From CAZFAP01 sp964516325 (GTDB lineage Bacteria > Auribacterota > JABMQX01), in assembly GCA_964516325.1 (NCBI GenBank), contig CAZFAP010000149.1, positions 1-12,285 on the forward strand: a DNA stretch of 12,285 nucleotides, read 5' to 3'. This document shows, piece after piece, positions 1-7,194 of the stretch. A program made the translations under genes and the position numbers. Position 1 is the stretch's first letter. Each line of letters begins with the position of its first letter. The notes under the pieces are model-generated. The model was not told where the DNA came from. It saw only the letters and a list, made by a program, of their open reading frames with translations, and searched no databases.

Positions 1-62
1 GCGGTGATATAGTGGAAGCCCTCCCGAGACAATCGCTCGATCTGCCCGCTCCTGAAAGCCAC
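1..62 (-). pseudogene. possible IS1634/IS4-type transposase fragment, cut by the left edge
   Basis: The minus strand reads GTG at 62-60 and stays open to the edge, giving 20 full codons that include SGQIERLSREGFHYITA. From memory, this resembles the conserved region of IS1634-family (IS4-like, DDE) transposases, where a 'K/R-S-x-Q-I-E-x-L' stretch leads into 'F-x-Y-I-T-A-I-T-K-P-Q-I'. A TAG stop lies directly upstream in the same frame, and the other upstream frames show nothing transposase-like. If the match is real, this is therefore a 5'-truncated remnant rather than a whole gene. A purine-rich GAGGGGGAG sits just before the GTG, so a short genuine gene starting here is the alternative. 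The evidence is only about 20 residues, so confidence is low. Confidence 0.35.
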
Positions 63-334
63 CTACTCCCCCTCATACCAATACCTTACTGCCAAACCAA
101 CGGGGTGAACTTCCGTTCTATGAGACGCCTATGCTCCCTGCAGTTCTGCGGCTCAGCAAAAGCCCACTCTCATAGACTCTCGTGGAAACAAGGCGGGGGC
201 CCCATCGTGTCTTCTCGAAACTGCTGAGGGGTTTGATGGCGCTCGGCGATGACCCGCGAGTGCCTCTGCAACAATGAGGGTGCCCAAAGACCCTTCCCCA
301 CACTCATTGTGTCGGTCCCTCCCTTCACTCGCAT
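63..334. other. intergenic region without a recognisable gene
   Basis: This stretch lies between the left-edge fragment and the stop codon of the GspK-like gene. Short open frames exist on both strands, but none resembles a known family or has a convincing ribosome binding site. The only structure I can support is the inverted repeat at 271-310, described separately. Confidence 0.5.
271..310 (-). terminator. candidate terminator hairpin after the GspK-like gene
   Basis: ACAATGAG at 271-278 is perfectly complementary to CTCATTGT at 303-310. After one G/A mismatch, pairing continues with GTG (280-282) and CAC (299-301). This gives an 11-bp imperfect stem and a loop of about 16 nt. It begins 25 nt downstream of the stop codon of the minus-strand GspK-like gene, which is a typical terminator position. 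There is no clear U tract after the stem, so a classic Rho-independent terminator is not proven. A stem of this quality could also occur by chance in a window of this size. Confidence 0.35.
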
Positions 335-3118
335 TCAGTCCTCAGCGATCCACCGAAAGTACAGCGTCCTGGCTGTCTCCGCCCTCGCCCGCTCCGCTTG
401 GGTCGGGGTATTCTCGCCGGGTCTGCCGAGGCTGCCCGGAGTGCATCCGCGATCAACTACGGCTTCGAGCTTGCGAGCGGCGGCAACGTTCCCCCTTCTG
501 TCAAAAACCTGCGCCAAGACTGTAACCTTGAAAACGCTGGACCGGATGGTGATGAGATTCGAGTTGTACCTCATGAAGGCTTCTCTGGCCCCCTCGGGTG
601 CATTGCCCAGTGCCTGGTAACGGCCCATAAACTCAGCAAAATCCTGCGCGACATCCGCCAAGTTTCGATAGGGCTTGTCTCTCCTGCGATCTATGATGTG
701 CTGGATCATCGCCCGGCGCAGCGCCAGGCTCACTCGCAGCCCATAGTTCTCAAGCTCCTCGATCATCCCGTCCCAATTCAACCCCACCAGAACTTGCGGA
801 GAAGCAGTATTGACGTTAATCCGTCCAGGAACAACCTTCGGTGGCGGCCAGTCCTTGTCCCTCTCAAGCTCGGGATCGTTGGTCAGCCCATCGTGCCGGT
901 ATGGGTAAGGAAGAGTCAGAACGTCGAGAAGCCTGAGATCGTTGACGCTATCACTGTCCGGATAACCGACCTGAGGTTGGCCCGTGAAATTCAGTGATCG
1001 CCATGCTTCCCCTCGGTGGACCATCCCTAACTCCCCAATCGTGCCCAGCGCTCCCGCATGCTCCAGAATTCCTGCATCCGTTGGATTGAACCGAGGGTCC
1101 ACTGCGTGTGACCTGAGTCCTGGCATGTAAAAATCCGCATTCCTATTGACCTGACCCGCGTTCCACGTGCGCCACGTTTGGCCGGTGACATTCCATTGCG
1201 GGACGCGAGGATCGTATTTCTGCGCGGTCACAAAGTTCTTGCTGCCCGTAGGAATGTTGGAATGTGCCTCAATAACACGTATGCCTTGCCCGCCCGTGTG
1301 CATCTCCAGGACCATCCTTAACGGGGCGTCGAGCTTAAGAGGTGCGTAGGCGTCGCAGTTCGGAGGGCGAGGACCAAGACTGAGCTGCTCCCCAGCCGGC
1401 CCCCGTCCGCCAGTGTTGAGCACATAGCCCCGGGTATCGCCGATAACGAAGAACCCATGAGGCGGAACGATCGTCGGACGAACCGCCATGGGGCCGATTT
1501 GCCTTCCTTCCCCGGGGCCGTCGGAGGTCGCATCCACCGTGACGCGGTATCTGGAAACATCAATTGCTATGTCATACGGATTCCAGAGCTCGATCCACTC
1601 TCCCCAATCCAGCACCGAGCCCTCTATCCCGATCACGGATCCGGGCACATCAGGCGGCGCGGAGTCCACCTCATTGAGGTACACGGTCGGCTCGATTCCA
1701 AAAACGTTGTCCCCGTAAGGAGTGGGAAACCAATCCGGGTCAATGAAATCGTATATGTTCACCGCCGCCTGCTTGAGGATGTCGGCGTCCCTGAAACGGA
1801 TGCCAAACTCACCCAGACTCTTCTCTATCTCCGAAGGGCCCCCTTTCAACCAGCGGCCGACATTCTCCCTCACGAACCAGGGTACTTGGCTCCGGGAAGT
1901 CCTTCCTCCGGCACGGCGGCTGGCAGTACCGTTGTCCAGGTCCCTCTCGGTGAAGCGATTCAAGTCCTCACCATAGACGGTGAGGTAAGGCTGAAGTGCC
2001 CGGTAGATTCTGTCCGCCGGATAGGGCAGGTCCGGCTCACTCATCTCTTTGATCGAAGGGCCGCCGCGATTGGAGACGCTCGAAGCCATCTTGGCATGGG
2101 AGACCGTCAGGTAGGGCGTATCATCTCCCATAACTCCGGTTGACGGGTTGGAACTGACCAGAAGCTCACCCGGCGGCCTGATCTCACACGGCTCATAGGG
2201 ATTGAACTCCCCGGGCTCGTCCTTCTCTTCGCCGGGTTCATCTATCTGCAAATCGCCGTCATCATCTATGCCGTTCTTGTCTTGCGGGAGCAAATCATTC
2301 GGTCGTCTGCCCTGAGGGAGCGGGTTGTCATCGAAGTTGTTCCGCCCGGGCGCGACTTCACCAAGAGGAATTCTTCCGTCGAAGCCGTACCTGCAGGCAA
2401 CGATATCCAGTGCCGTTCTGCTCTCCACGTTGTAAGGGTAGTCCTTCACGTCCCTCAGAGTAACTTCAAACAACTGACCTAACTCGTCAAGGATATTGCC
2501 CAGGTCAACCTCGGCGGTGCTGAAACCCATATTCTGGCGGTGCGTCCACCTGCCGCTGGGATCGAAGCGGGTAGGGTTGCCGGCGGTGTTGATGTTCGCC
2601 TTGGCGTTCTCGTCTTCGATGCAAACGGCGAATCTTCCGACGAGGCGCTCTTGCCCGGTGACGGGATCGAGTGCCAGGACCTTTATCCAACGCGAGTCAA
2701 GGACCGGCTCATCTTGCCATGGGTCCTTCGCCCCAGACAAATTGAGATTCCCGGTCTCGTCTATGCCATACGCCAGCTCATCATAGTCGGAAAGGTCCGC
2801 GGCCTCAGAATCACTTGCGGAATCACCGGCGGCAAATCCGTCGTCGCCCTCATAGTAGATTGCCCACCGCTCAAAGAGGTGGTCATACGAGTTGTCGTTG
2901 GCGTCTTCCCTCAGGACCCCTATGGCCGTCTCCAATCCGCCCAGAGCGACCTCCTCCGCCTTGGCGCCCAGGTGGAAGTTTCTTGCGGCCTGGTTCTCCG
3001 TTAGTTGGCTTGATGAGAAGCTTAGCGCCAACAATGTCAGAAGAAGCAGGATGCCCAGGGTCAGAAGAAGAGCGATTCCTCGGCAGGACAGGCTTCGGCT
3101 AACCTTTCGTTTGTTCAC
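335..3118 (-). CDS. giant GspK-like minor pseudopilin (type II secretion) with lamin-tail-like insert
   Basis: About 927 residues, against roughly 300 for classical GspK, the tip pseudopilin of type II secretion. The GTG at 3118 is preferred because AGAGGA lies 5 nt upstream; an ATG at 3181 would add 21 residues but has no clear ribosome binding site. Numbered from the GTG: a prepilin-type leader ends at Gly14 (SCRG), followed by the hydrophobic helix IALLLTLGILLLLTLLALSF at 15-34. Position +5 is Leu, not Glu, as is typical of GspK. The GspK-like motif ENAKANINTA is at 170-179 and a helix-hairpin-helix-like GRINVNTASPQVLVGL at 765-780. Between them lie an Asp/Glu-rich stretch (about 281-303, NGIDDDGDLQIDE) and a segment at about 478-569 with GEWIELWNP and PPHGFFVIGD, resembling a lamin-tail domain. 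No other secretion genes are visible here. The family assignment is solid; the role of the insert is inferred. Confidence 0.85.
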   Translation of the reverse strand: MNKRKVSRSLSCRGIALLLTLGILLLLTLLALSFSSSQLTENQAARNFHLGAKAEEVALGGLETAIGVLREDANDNSYDHLFERWAIYYEGDDGFAAGDSASDSEAADLSDYDELAYGIDETGNLNLSGAKDPWQDEPVLDSRWIKVLALDPVTGQERLVGRFAVCIEDENAKANINTAGNPTRFDPSGRWTHRQNMGFSTAEVDLGNILDELGQLFEVTLRDVKDYPYNVESRTALDIVACRYGFDGRIPLGEVAPGRNNFDDNPLPQGRRPNDLLPQDKNGIDDDGDLQIDEPGEEKDEPGEFNPYEPCEIRPPGELLVSSNPSTGVMGDDTPYLTVSHAKMASSVSNRGGPSIKEMSEPDLPYPADRIYRALQPYLTVYGEDLNRFTERDLDNGTASRRAGGRTSRSQVPWFVRENVGRWLKGGPSEIEKSLGEFGIRFRDADILKQAAVNIYDFIDPDWFPTPYGDNVFGIEPTVYLNEVDSAPPDVPGSVIGIEGSVLDWGEWIELWNPYDIAIDVSRYRVTVDATSDGPGEGRQIGPMAVRPTIVPPHGFFVIGDTRGYVLNTGGRGPAGEQLSLGPRPPNCDAYAPLKLDAPLRMVLEMHTGGQGIRVIEAHSNIPTGSKNFVTAQKYDPRVPQWNVTGQTWRTWNAGQVNRNADFYMPGLRSHAVDPRFNPTDAGILEHAGALGTIGELGMVHRGEAWRSLNFTGQPQVGYPDSDSVNDLRLLDVLTLPYPYRHDGLTNDPELERDKDWPPPKVVPGRINVNTASPQVLVGLNWDGMIEELENYGLRVSLALRRAMIQHIIDRRRDKPYRNLADVAQDFAEFMGRYQALGNAPEGAREAFMRYNSNLITIRSSVFKVTVLAQVFDRRGNVAAARKLEAVVDRGCTPGSLGRPGENTPTQAERARAETARTLYFRWIAED

Positions 3119-3123
3119 TGCAT

Positions 3124-3129
3124 TCCTCT
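3124..3129 (-). promoter_or_regulatory. ribosome binding site deciding the GTG start of the GspK-like gene
   Basis: On the minus strand AGAGGA lies 5 nt before the GTG at 3118. The in-frame ATG at 3181 is preceded by an AT-rich stretch without a Shine-Dalgarno match. Starting at the GTG also gives a short, basic 14-residue leader before the hydrophobic helix, which is the normal size for pseudopilins. Confidence 0.55.
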
Positions 3130-3473
3130 GCACGACGCAGGCCACCTTCGGGCAGACAGCAGGACTCTGGATAGACCGCATAAAAGTAAGAAGAATTTCT
3201 GTCAGTGTGCTTGAAGCACAACTCCGCCGCCAATCCGCGGATCGTTCCTTTTCCAGAGACCTGAGCTGCCTGAAGCACGGCAGTCACCGAAGCCCTCAGT
3301 CAATAGAGACCACGTTCCCGGCTCCCTGTCAAGGCGGAAAATCGCCCTAACTACCAGAAACGGCATGACGGTTTGATTTCGACGACACATTTGGCTCGCG
3401 TGTCGGACTGATTGGCAAAGGGCCGTGGTCCCTCGGGGGGGGTAGCCCCTCGCCGGTCGCCTCTTAAGGAAAA
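3130..3473. other. intergenic region with an operator-like dyad
   Basis: This lies between the beta-helix gene and the GspK-like gene, both on the minus strand. No frame reads as a known protein. It contains a perfect 7-bp inverted repeat with a single central base (TGTGCTTGAAGCACA, 3206-3220), about 90 bases upstream of the GspK-like start, where a promoter or operator could lie. A run of eight G followed by TAGCCCC at about 3434-3448 can form a small G/C hairpin shortly after the beta-helix gene's stop, but without a T run. I could not identify a convincing -35/-10 pair. A dyad of this size is expected about once per window by chance. Confidence 0.4.
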
Positions 3474-5462
3474 TCAGTGGGCTTCGATCTTATAGAACTT
3501 GCACCTGACGGCAATACTCGTGTCAATCCAGGTCGTCATTTCGCCAGCCGCCGGTACCTGTTTCGGCGTCTCTCTGACCCAGGCGCCGGTGACGAGGTCA
3601 TAGCACGACCAAATGGTATAATTCCTTCCGGTGCTGCTTTTCCAGGTGAGCTCGACCCCACCGTTGGGGGATCTCACCACTTGCACGATCCAGAAGGAAG
3701 CAGAGCCGTACTCGTAGGCTCCCACGTCAACCGTCAGGGAGAAAAGCCCGAAAAATATGCGGCGATTCCCATCCATGTCAACCGCCTGCCCCATCCAGTC
3801 TTCGTTTTTGCCGACGTCAATGCATGGGGACCCTTCCGTAAGATGATAGTCGTTGTCCTGGTAGGTCTTAGGATCATCGTCGGCCCCATCGGCGTCAAGG
3901 AATCCCGGACTCCTGCTGAAGTTCCCCTCCCCTCCTGACCATTCCTCTATGCAGGAATGGCAGGGTTCGCTGCAGTCAAAGAGCTGGGCGAAATGAGCAG
4001 CGGAATTTGCCCAAATGATGCAGTTAGTGATGGTGGCGGCGCAATCGGCGAGGCCGCCACCAAGGTCGCCAGCTAAGTTGTCAACGATGGTGTTATTCTG
4101 AATCGTGCCGTCACACGCCTCCAGCCCGCCGCCACGGTCCTCACCCAGGTTGCCCACGATCAGGTTGTTCTGGATCGTCCCTTGGCCCCAGGCCAATCCG
4201 CCGCCATAGAAAGCTGAGTTGGCCCTGATGACGTTTCCCTGGACTGTGCCCTCACACCATGCCAATCCGCCGCCGCCAAGGTTAGCCGAATTGCCTTCAA
4301 TCGTGTTGTTTTGGATTAAACCGTCACAGCAATCCAGTCCACCGCCTCTTCCGGCCGAGTTGGCGGAGATAGTGTTGTGCTCGATCACGCCGTGGCACCA
4401 GTGTAGCCCACCGCCACTGTAGGAGGCGGTGTTGCCGGTCACTCTGTTGTTGCTAATGGCGCCCTGGCAATCGTAAAGCCCGCCGCCCTGATCTCCTGCC
4501 GAGTTGCCGCTGATCACATTGTTCTCAATGGAGCCATCGAGAAAGGCAATGCCCCCGCCATCGAAAGCAGCGGAGTTTTGAGTGATCGTATTCTTGCGGA
4601 TCGTGGCATGGGTATGCCTGTCCTCTGTGCCGCCGCAGATTCCGCCGCCGTAATCGGCGCTCCCATTTTGAATCGTGAAGCCGAGCAAAAGGCATTCTGC
4701 CGTCTCGCCTCCCTCGAAGGTGACCACCGGTCCCCGCTGACCGCCGTCAATGACGGTCTTTGCAACAACGCTTGGGTCGGCGGGATTCGTGCTGTGGAGA
4801 TAGACGTTCTCGCCCGTGAAGCGGATGTTCTCGTAATACGTGCCCCGAGCCACGATGATCTCCTCACCGTCTCCTGCCGCATCAATCCCTTCTTCGATAG
4901 TCTTGAAGGCAGTCGGCCAAGAGCGGCCATCTCCAGATACCCGCACAGAACAATCCACATGCCAGGGGCCGAAAGGTGTGACCGTAACGAGAATGATCCG
5001 GTCAGTGTAGTCTCTATCTCCTCCGCCCATCATATCCTCGAATGCCACGATGTATCCAGCCCCCCGGCTATTTCCAAAAACACAGGCGTGATCAAAACCG
5101 TCTTCGTTTAGTGCCGTTTCCGTGTGGAAGATTCCGTAACCTGAATCTATGTAGAAGCCAAACTCCCGTGCGACAGCAAAGCTGTCCGTGGCTCCAACCT
5201 CCGGCACGCCTCCAAAGAGTAAACGTTTGTCATCTTGTGCCGAATACCATCCAGTGAGATTGAGGTAGGCGTGCTCTCCGTTCAATACAGTCACTACACA
5301 TAAGCCCGGTTCGAATCTTTCGATGCCAAGTTCGTCCGTTGCGGCATTTATGCTGTATCCATGCATGTCGAACCAACTTTGCAGCGTGTCGGCGTGTCCG
5401 CGGACGGCCAGCACCACCGATAGGGGTATACTCACCAAGACAAACGCAACGTCTTTTCTCAT
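3474..5462 (-). CDS. secreted DUF4114 / right-handed parallel beta-helix protein
   Basis: 662 residues from ATG at 5462, which has GGAG 10 nt upstream; an earlier in-frame ATG at 5522 would overlap the preceding gene and bury the signal peptide. A Sec signal peptide spans about 1-24 (hydrophobic core VAFVLVSIPLSVVLAV, probable cleavage after GHA). Residues about 30-160 match DUF4114: FGFYI, LNEDGFDH, AFEDMMGGGDRDYTD, a probable Ca2+-binding fold. Residues about 286-489 form nine coils of 23-24 residues with the pattern N-x-I-x-x-N-S-A-x-GGGL, typical of pectate-lyase-like or polymorphic outer-membrane beta-helices. Residues about 519-586 (SPGFLDADG, YHLTEGSPCIDVG, VDVGAYEYG) look like the choice-of-anchor Q region. 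The last 75 residues (LTWKSSTGRNYTI) resemble a small beta-sandwich repeat common in PVC secreted proteins. Probably a surface or extracellular structural or carbohydrate-interacting protein. No catalytic site was recognised, so enzymatic activity is not claimed. Confidence 0.9.
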   Translation of the reverse strand: MRKDVAFVLVSIPLSVVLAVRGHADTLQSWFDMHGYSINAATDELGIERFEPGLCVVTVLNGEHAYLNLTGWYSAQDDKRLLFGGVPEVGATDSFAVAREFGFYIDSGYGIFHTETALNEDGFDHACVFGNSRGAGYIVAFEDMMGGGDRDYTDRIILVTVTPFGPWHVDCSVRVSGDGRSWPTAFKTIEEGIDAAGDGEEIIVARGTYYENIRFTGENVYLHSTNPADPSVVAKTVIDGGQRGPVVTFEGGETAECLLLGFTIQNGSADYGGGICGGTEDRHTHATIRKNTITQNSAAFDGGGIAFLDGSIENNVISGNSAGDQGGGLYDCQGAISNNRVTGNTASYSGGGLHWCHGVIEHNTISANSAGRGGGLDCCDGLIQNNTIEGNSANLGGGGLAWCEGTVQGNVIRANSAFYGGGLAWGQGTIQNNLIVGNLGEDRGGGLEACDGTIQNNTIVDNLAGDLGGGLADCAATITNCIIWANSAAHFAQLFDCSEPCHSCIEEWSGGEGNFSRSPGFLDADGADDDPKTYQDNDYHLTEGSPCIDVGKNEDWMGQAVDMDGNRRIFFGLFSLTVDVGAYEYGSASFWIVQVVRSPNGGVELTWKSSTGRNYTIWSCYDLVTGAWVRETPKQVPAAGEMTTWIDTSIAVRCKFYKIEAH
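3996..4610 (-). repeat. nine diverged tandem repeats of about 69-72 bp encoding beta-helix coils
   Basis: Inside the beta-helix gene, residues 285-489 consist of nine consecutive coil units. Each carries an Asn-Ile-Asn ladder followed by GGGL or GGGI, and in six of eight complete units a Cys three residues after that Leu. The repeats are clear in protein but diverged in DNA, as expected of old intragenic duplications rather than a recent microsatellite-like expansion. Confidence 0.8.
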
Positions 5463-5469
5463 TCTCTTG

Positions 5470-5856
5470 TCACTCCAGGACCGTGCCTGTTGCCGCATTG
5501 TAATACCCCGGCGTCGCATCATTCACCAGAACAACGGGCGACTGACTGTCCATCACCTCAGAAAAGAGACTCTGTATCCCTGCGGCGACGATGTCGCCGT
5601 CGCCATTCGATGCAGGTCCCGTGCCCTCCCGAACCGCCTTGAACGCTTTACCCAGAGAAGTCCCGCCGCCGGCTTCCGAGACCAGCGCATCCTCAGACGA
5701 TTCAGACGCAAGCGCCAGGGAGAAACTGGAGGCGAGGAGCAAAACAATGGCGGCCCAAACAAGAAGCCCGATAAGTCTCTTCGGACTGAAAACACGTGTG
5801 AGAGGAGAAGGCAGAGGCAGTGAATTCAGGTAAACGATGATCGCCGTTTTTCCCAT
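5470..5856 (-). CDS. small exported or membrane-anchored protein of unknown function
   Basis: 128 residues. I do not recognise the family. The start ATG at 5856 has GGAG only 3 nt upstream, a rather short spacing. Residues about 28-50 (LIGLLVWAAIVLLLASSFSLALA) are strongly hydrophobic and end in ALA before an acidic SESSED stretch. This suits either a long-N-region signal peptide cleaved after Ala50 or a single membrane anchor. The remaining 78 residues are Gly/Ser/Asp-rich with no cysteine and no known motif. Its TGA stop is 7 nt before the start of the beta-helix gene, and that gene's GGAG lies in the last codons of this one, which suggests translational coupling and a two-gene transcript. 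A role in surface display or accompaniment of the beta-helix protein is only a guess. Confidence 0.6.
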   Translation of the reverse strand: MGKTAIIVYLNSLPLPSPLTRVFSPKRLIGLLVWAAIVLLLASSFSLALASESSEDALVSEAGGGTSLGKAFKAVREGTGPASNGDGDIVAAGIQSLFSEVMDSQSPVVLVNDATPGYYNAATGTVLE

Positions 5857-6022
5857 TGTCTCCGTTTTTTCGATCAGCTATGGTTAGCCTTTCGGGGTCG
5901 GTTGCGCTTGCCAGTAGGGATGGGGCGACGGTGACACCGCGTTTGTAAGTAGCATAGCACGTGCTCTGTTCCTACGCAACCTGAAATTCGCGACGCCAAA
6001 CCTGCGAACGATGTACCAGAAG

Positions 6023-6062
6023 CTTGCACTCTTCTCTATGCTCTCCGGTGCAAGATATCTTG
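6023..6062. promoter_or_regulatory. overlapping dyads, candidate operator upstream of the first aldo/keto reductase
   Basis: CTTGCAC at 6023-6029 pairs with GTGCAAG at 6048-6054 across 18 bases. The second arm overlaps a perfect 12-bp palindrome CAAGATATCTTG at 6051-6062. The cluster lies about 50-90 bases upstream of the candidate -35 element, a plausible place for a regulator. A 12-bp palindrome is expected about three times by chance in 12 kb, so this rests mainly on position and overlap. Confidence 0.25.
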
Positions 6063-6112
6063 TTTTCCGAGGGGCTTTGTGCCTACCAGGCAAGCAAAAT
6101 CATTGACCGGGA

Positions 6113-6142
6113 TTGCATTTGCAGCTGACAGGGCTTTATTAT
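6113..6142 (+). promoter_or_regulatory. candidate sigma-70-type promoter for the first aldo/keto reductase
   Basis: TATTAT at 6137-6142 matches the -10 consensus at five of six positions. TTGCAT at 6113-6118, 18 bases upstream, matches the first three bases of the -35 consensus. Transcription would start near 6149, leaving a leader of about 45 nt before the GTG at 6195. This fits that start and argues against an ATG at 6141, which would overlap the -10 box. Confidence 0.3.
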
Positions 6143-6184
6143 GTCGCTCGGAGACTTGGCAGAGTTGCTGGATCATCAGGCAAA

Positions 6185-6190
6185 GGGGAA
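6185..6190 (+). promoter_or_regulatory. ribosome binding site deciding the GTG start of the first aldo/keto reductase
   Basis: GGGGAA lies a few bases before GTG at 6195. The upstream in-frame ATG at 6141 lacks a comparable site. The GTG puts the twin-arginine motif at residues 4-10, the usual distance for a Tat signal, whereas the upstream start would put 18 acidic and polar residues in front of it. Confidence 0.6.
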
Positions 6191-6194
6191 GATC

Positions 6195-7193
6195 GTGCAA
6201 CAAACAAGGCGTCAGTTCCTGAAGCTTGTCATGGCAACCGGTGTGGCCGCAGAGTTCAGCAAACCTTCAATGGCATCCTCGCAGTCCGGCTGCTCCGACG
6301 GTCTGCCCCGCCGGACGCTGGGCAGGACTAAGGAATCCGTGACGATCCTCGGCCTGGGGTGCGCCTGGATCGGAGTGGATGTCGAGGAGGCCCAAACACG
6401 GGCAACCATCGAGGCGGCTCTCGAAGGAGGCATACGCTATTTCGACACGTCGCCGGACTACCGGCAGTCCGAGGTGCGCCTCGGCCCGGTCCTGGCACCC
6501 GCGCGGGACGAGATCTTCTTGGTGACGAAAATAGACTCCGCCGAATCCAAAGGCGCCGAGAGGGACCTCGCCCAAAGCCTCAAGTTGCTCAAGACGGACC
6601 ACGTGGACCTATTGTTGCAGCACTGCGTCGGAGCCCAGTTTCGCGATCCGGGCGATATCAGTATGATCCTGGGCAAGGGCGGATCACTTGAGTTCCTTCG
6701 GAAAGCGAAAAAGCGGGGTTTGACCCGCTTCATTGGTGTGAGCATCCATGCGCCGCACGGACCCGCGCTGGGACTGCTCGAACAGTCGGATGACTGGGAT
6801 GTAATCATGCCGTTCATCAACTACGTCGCCCGCGCACAGGAGAGGGGGGAAGCGGGAAACGAAGAACTCCTTACCCATGCCCGTCGCCTCAATCTCGGCA
6901 TAGTGGCGATGAAGGTCCTCGGCGGTTCTCCCGGAAAAATGGCGGCAGACTATGACAAGGCTTTTCGATACGCCCTCAGTGTTCCGGGTGTAGCTTGCGC
7001 GCTGATTGGAGCGACAAACCCCAAGGAGGTGAATCGCGCTGTTCGCGCCGCGAAGGAGTTTTGGCCTCTCACCGAGTGCGAGATCAGGGAAGCCATTCGC
7101 ATGGGTGAGGAAATGGTGCGCTCCGAATCCACTGAGGCGACCATGCTTTTTCAGCACAGGGAAAGAGATTTCGGCAGCACGCGCTACGCCTAA
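6195..7193 (+). CDS. Tat-exported aldo/keto reductase with intact catalytic tetrad
   Basis: 332 residues from GTG. Aldo/keto reductases are NAD(P)H-dependent (beta/alpha)8-barrel oxidoreductases acting on sugar aldehydes, ketones or their alcohols. The N-terminus TRRQFLK (4-10) followed by a mild hydrophobic stretch matches the Tat consensus, so export of the folded, possibly cofactor-loaded enzyme is likely. The barrel begins at about residue 37 (LPRRTLGRT) and ends near 300. The usual tetrad can be placed at Asp84 (YFDTSPDY), Tyr89, Lys112 (FLVTK) and His143 (LLLQH). The strand with GVSIH (about 181-185) and the end motif ALIGATNP (about 270-277, cofactor phosphate side) also fit. It is the first plus-strand gene after the divergent region. 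The substrate is unknown. How an exported enzyme obtains a nicotinamide cofactor is open; tightly bound cofactor, as in glucose-fructose oxidoreductase, is one possibility by analogy. Confidence 0.88.
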   Translation: MQQTRRQFLKLVMATGVAAEFSKPSMASSQSGCSDGLPRRTLGRTKESVTILGLGCAWIGVDVEEAQTRATIEAALEGGIRYFDTSPDYRQSEVRLGPVLAPARDEIFLVTKIDSAESKGAERDLAQSLKLLKTDHVDLLLQHCVGAQFRDPGDISMILGKGGSLEFLRKAKKRGLTRFIGVSIHAPHGPALGLLEQSDDWDVIMPFINYVARAQERGEAGNEELLTHARRLNLGIVAMKVLGGSPGKMAADYDKAFRYALSVPGVACALIGATNPKEVNRAVRAAKEFWPLTECEIREAIRMGEEMVRSESTEATMLFQHRERDFGSTRYA

Positions 7194-7194
7194 A

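Larger units (their letters stand above)
5857..6194. other. divergent intergenic region
   Basis: This 338-base region separates the minus-strand pair from the plus-strand aldo/keto reductase and should hold promoters for both. No gene is recognised. It contains several short dyads: AGCACGTGCT (5956-5965), a 7-bp inverted repeat CTTGCAC/GTGCAAG (6023-6029 and 6048-6054), and CAAGATATCTTG (6051-6062), plus the promoter-like pair at 6113-6142. I found no convincing promoter for the minus-strand genes. Confidence 0.5.

Noticed and set aside
1457..2143. A 228-codon plus-strand open frame inside the pseudopilin gene
   Set aside because: It is antisense to a gene with clear family motifs. Its translation has no recognisable domain or start signal.
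3206..3220. Perfect inverted repeat TGTGCTTGAAGCACA as a defined operator
   Set aside because: It is noted in the intergenic entry but not called as a site. About one such dyad is expected by chance in this window, and no clear promoter overlaps it.
3434..3448. G-run followed by TAGCCCC as a terminator of the beta-helix gene
   Set aside because: Only a four-pair stem with a three-base loop can form, and there is no T run, so it does not qualify as a terminator.
3996..4610. Regularly spaced repeats that might suggest a CRISPR-like or other non-coding array
   Set aside because: The periodicity of 69-72 bp is in frame and encodes beta-helix coils. The DNA repeats are diverged and there are no constant repeats with unique spacers.
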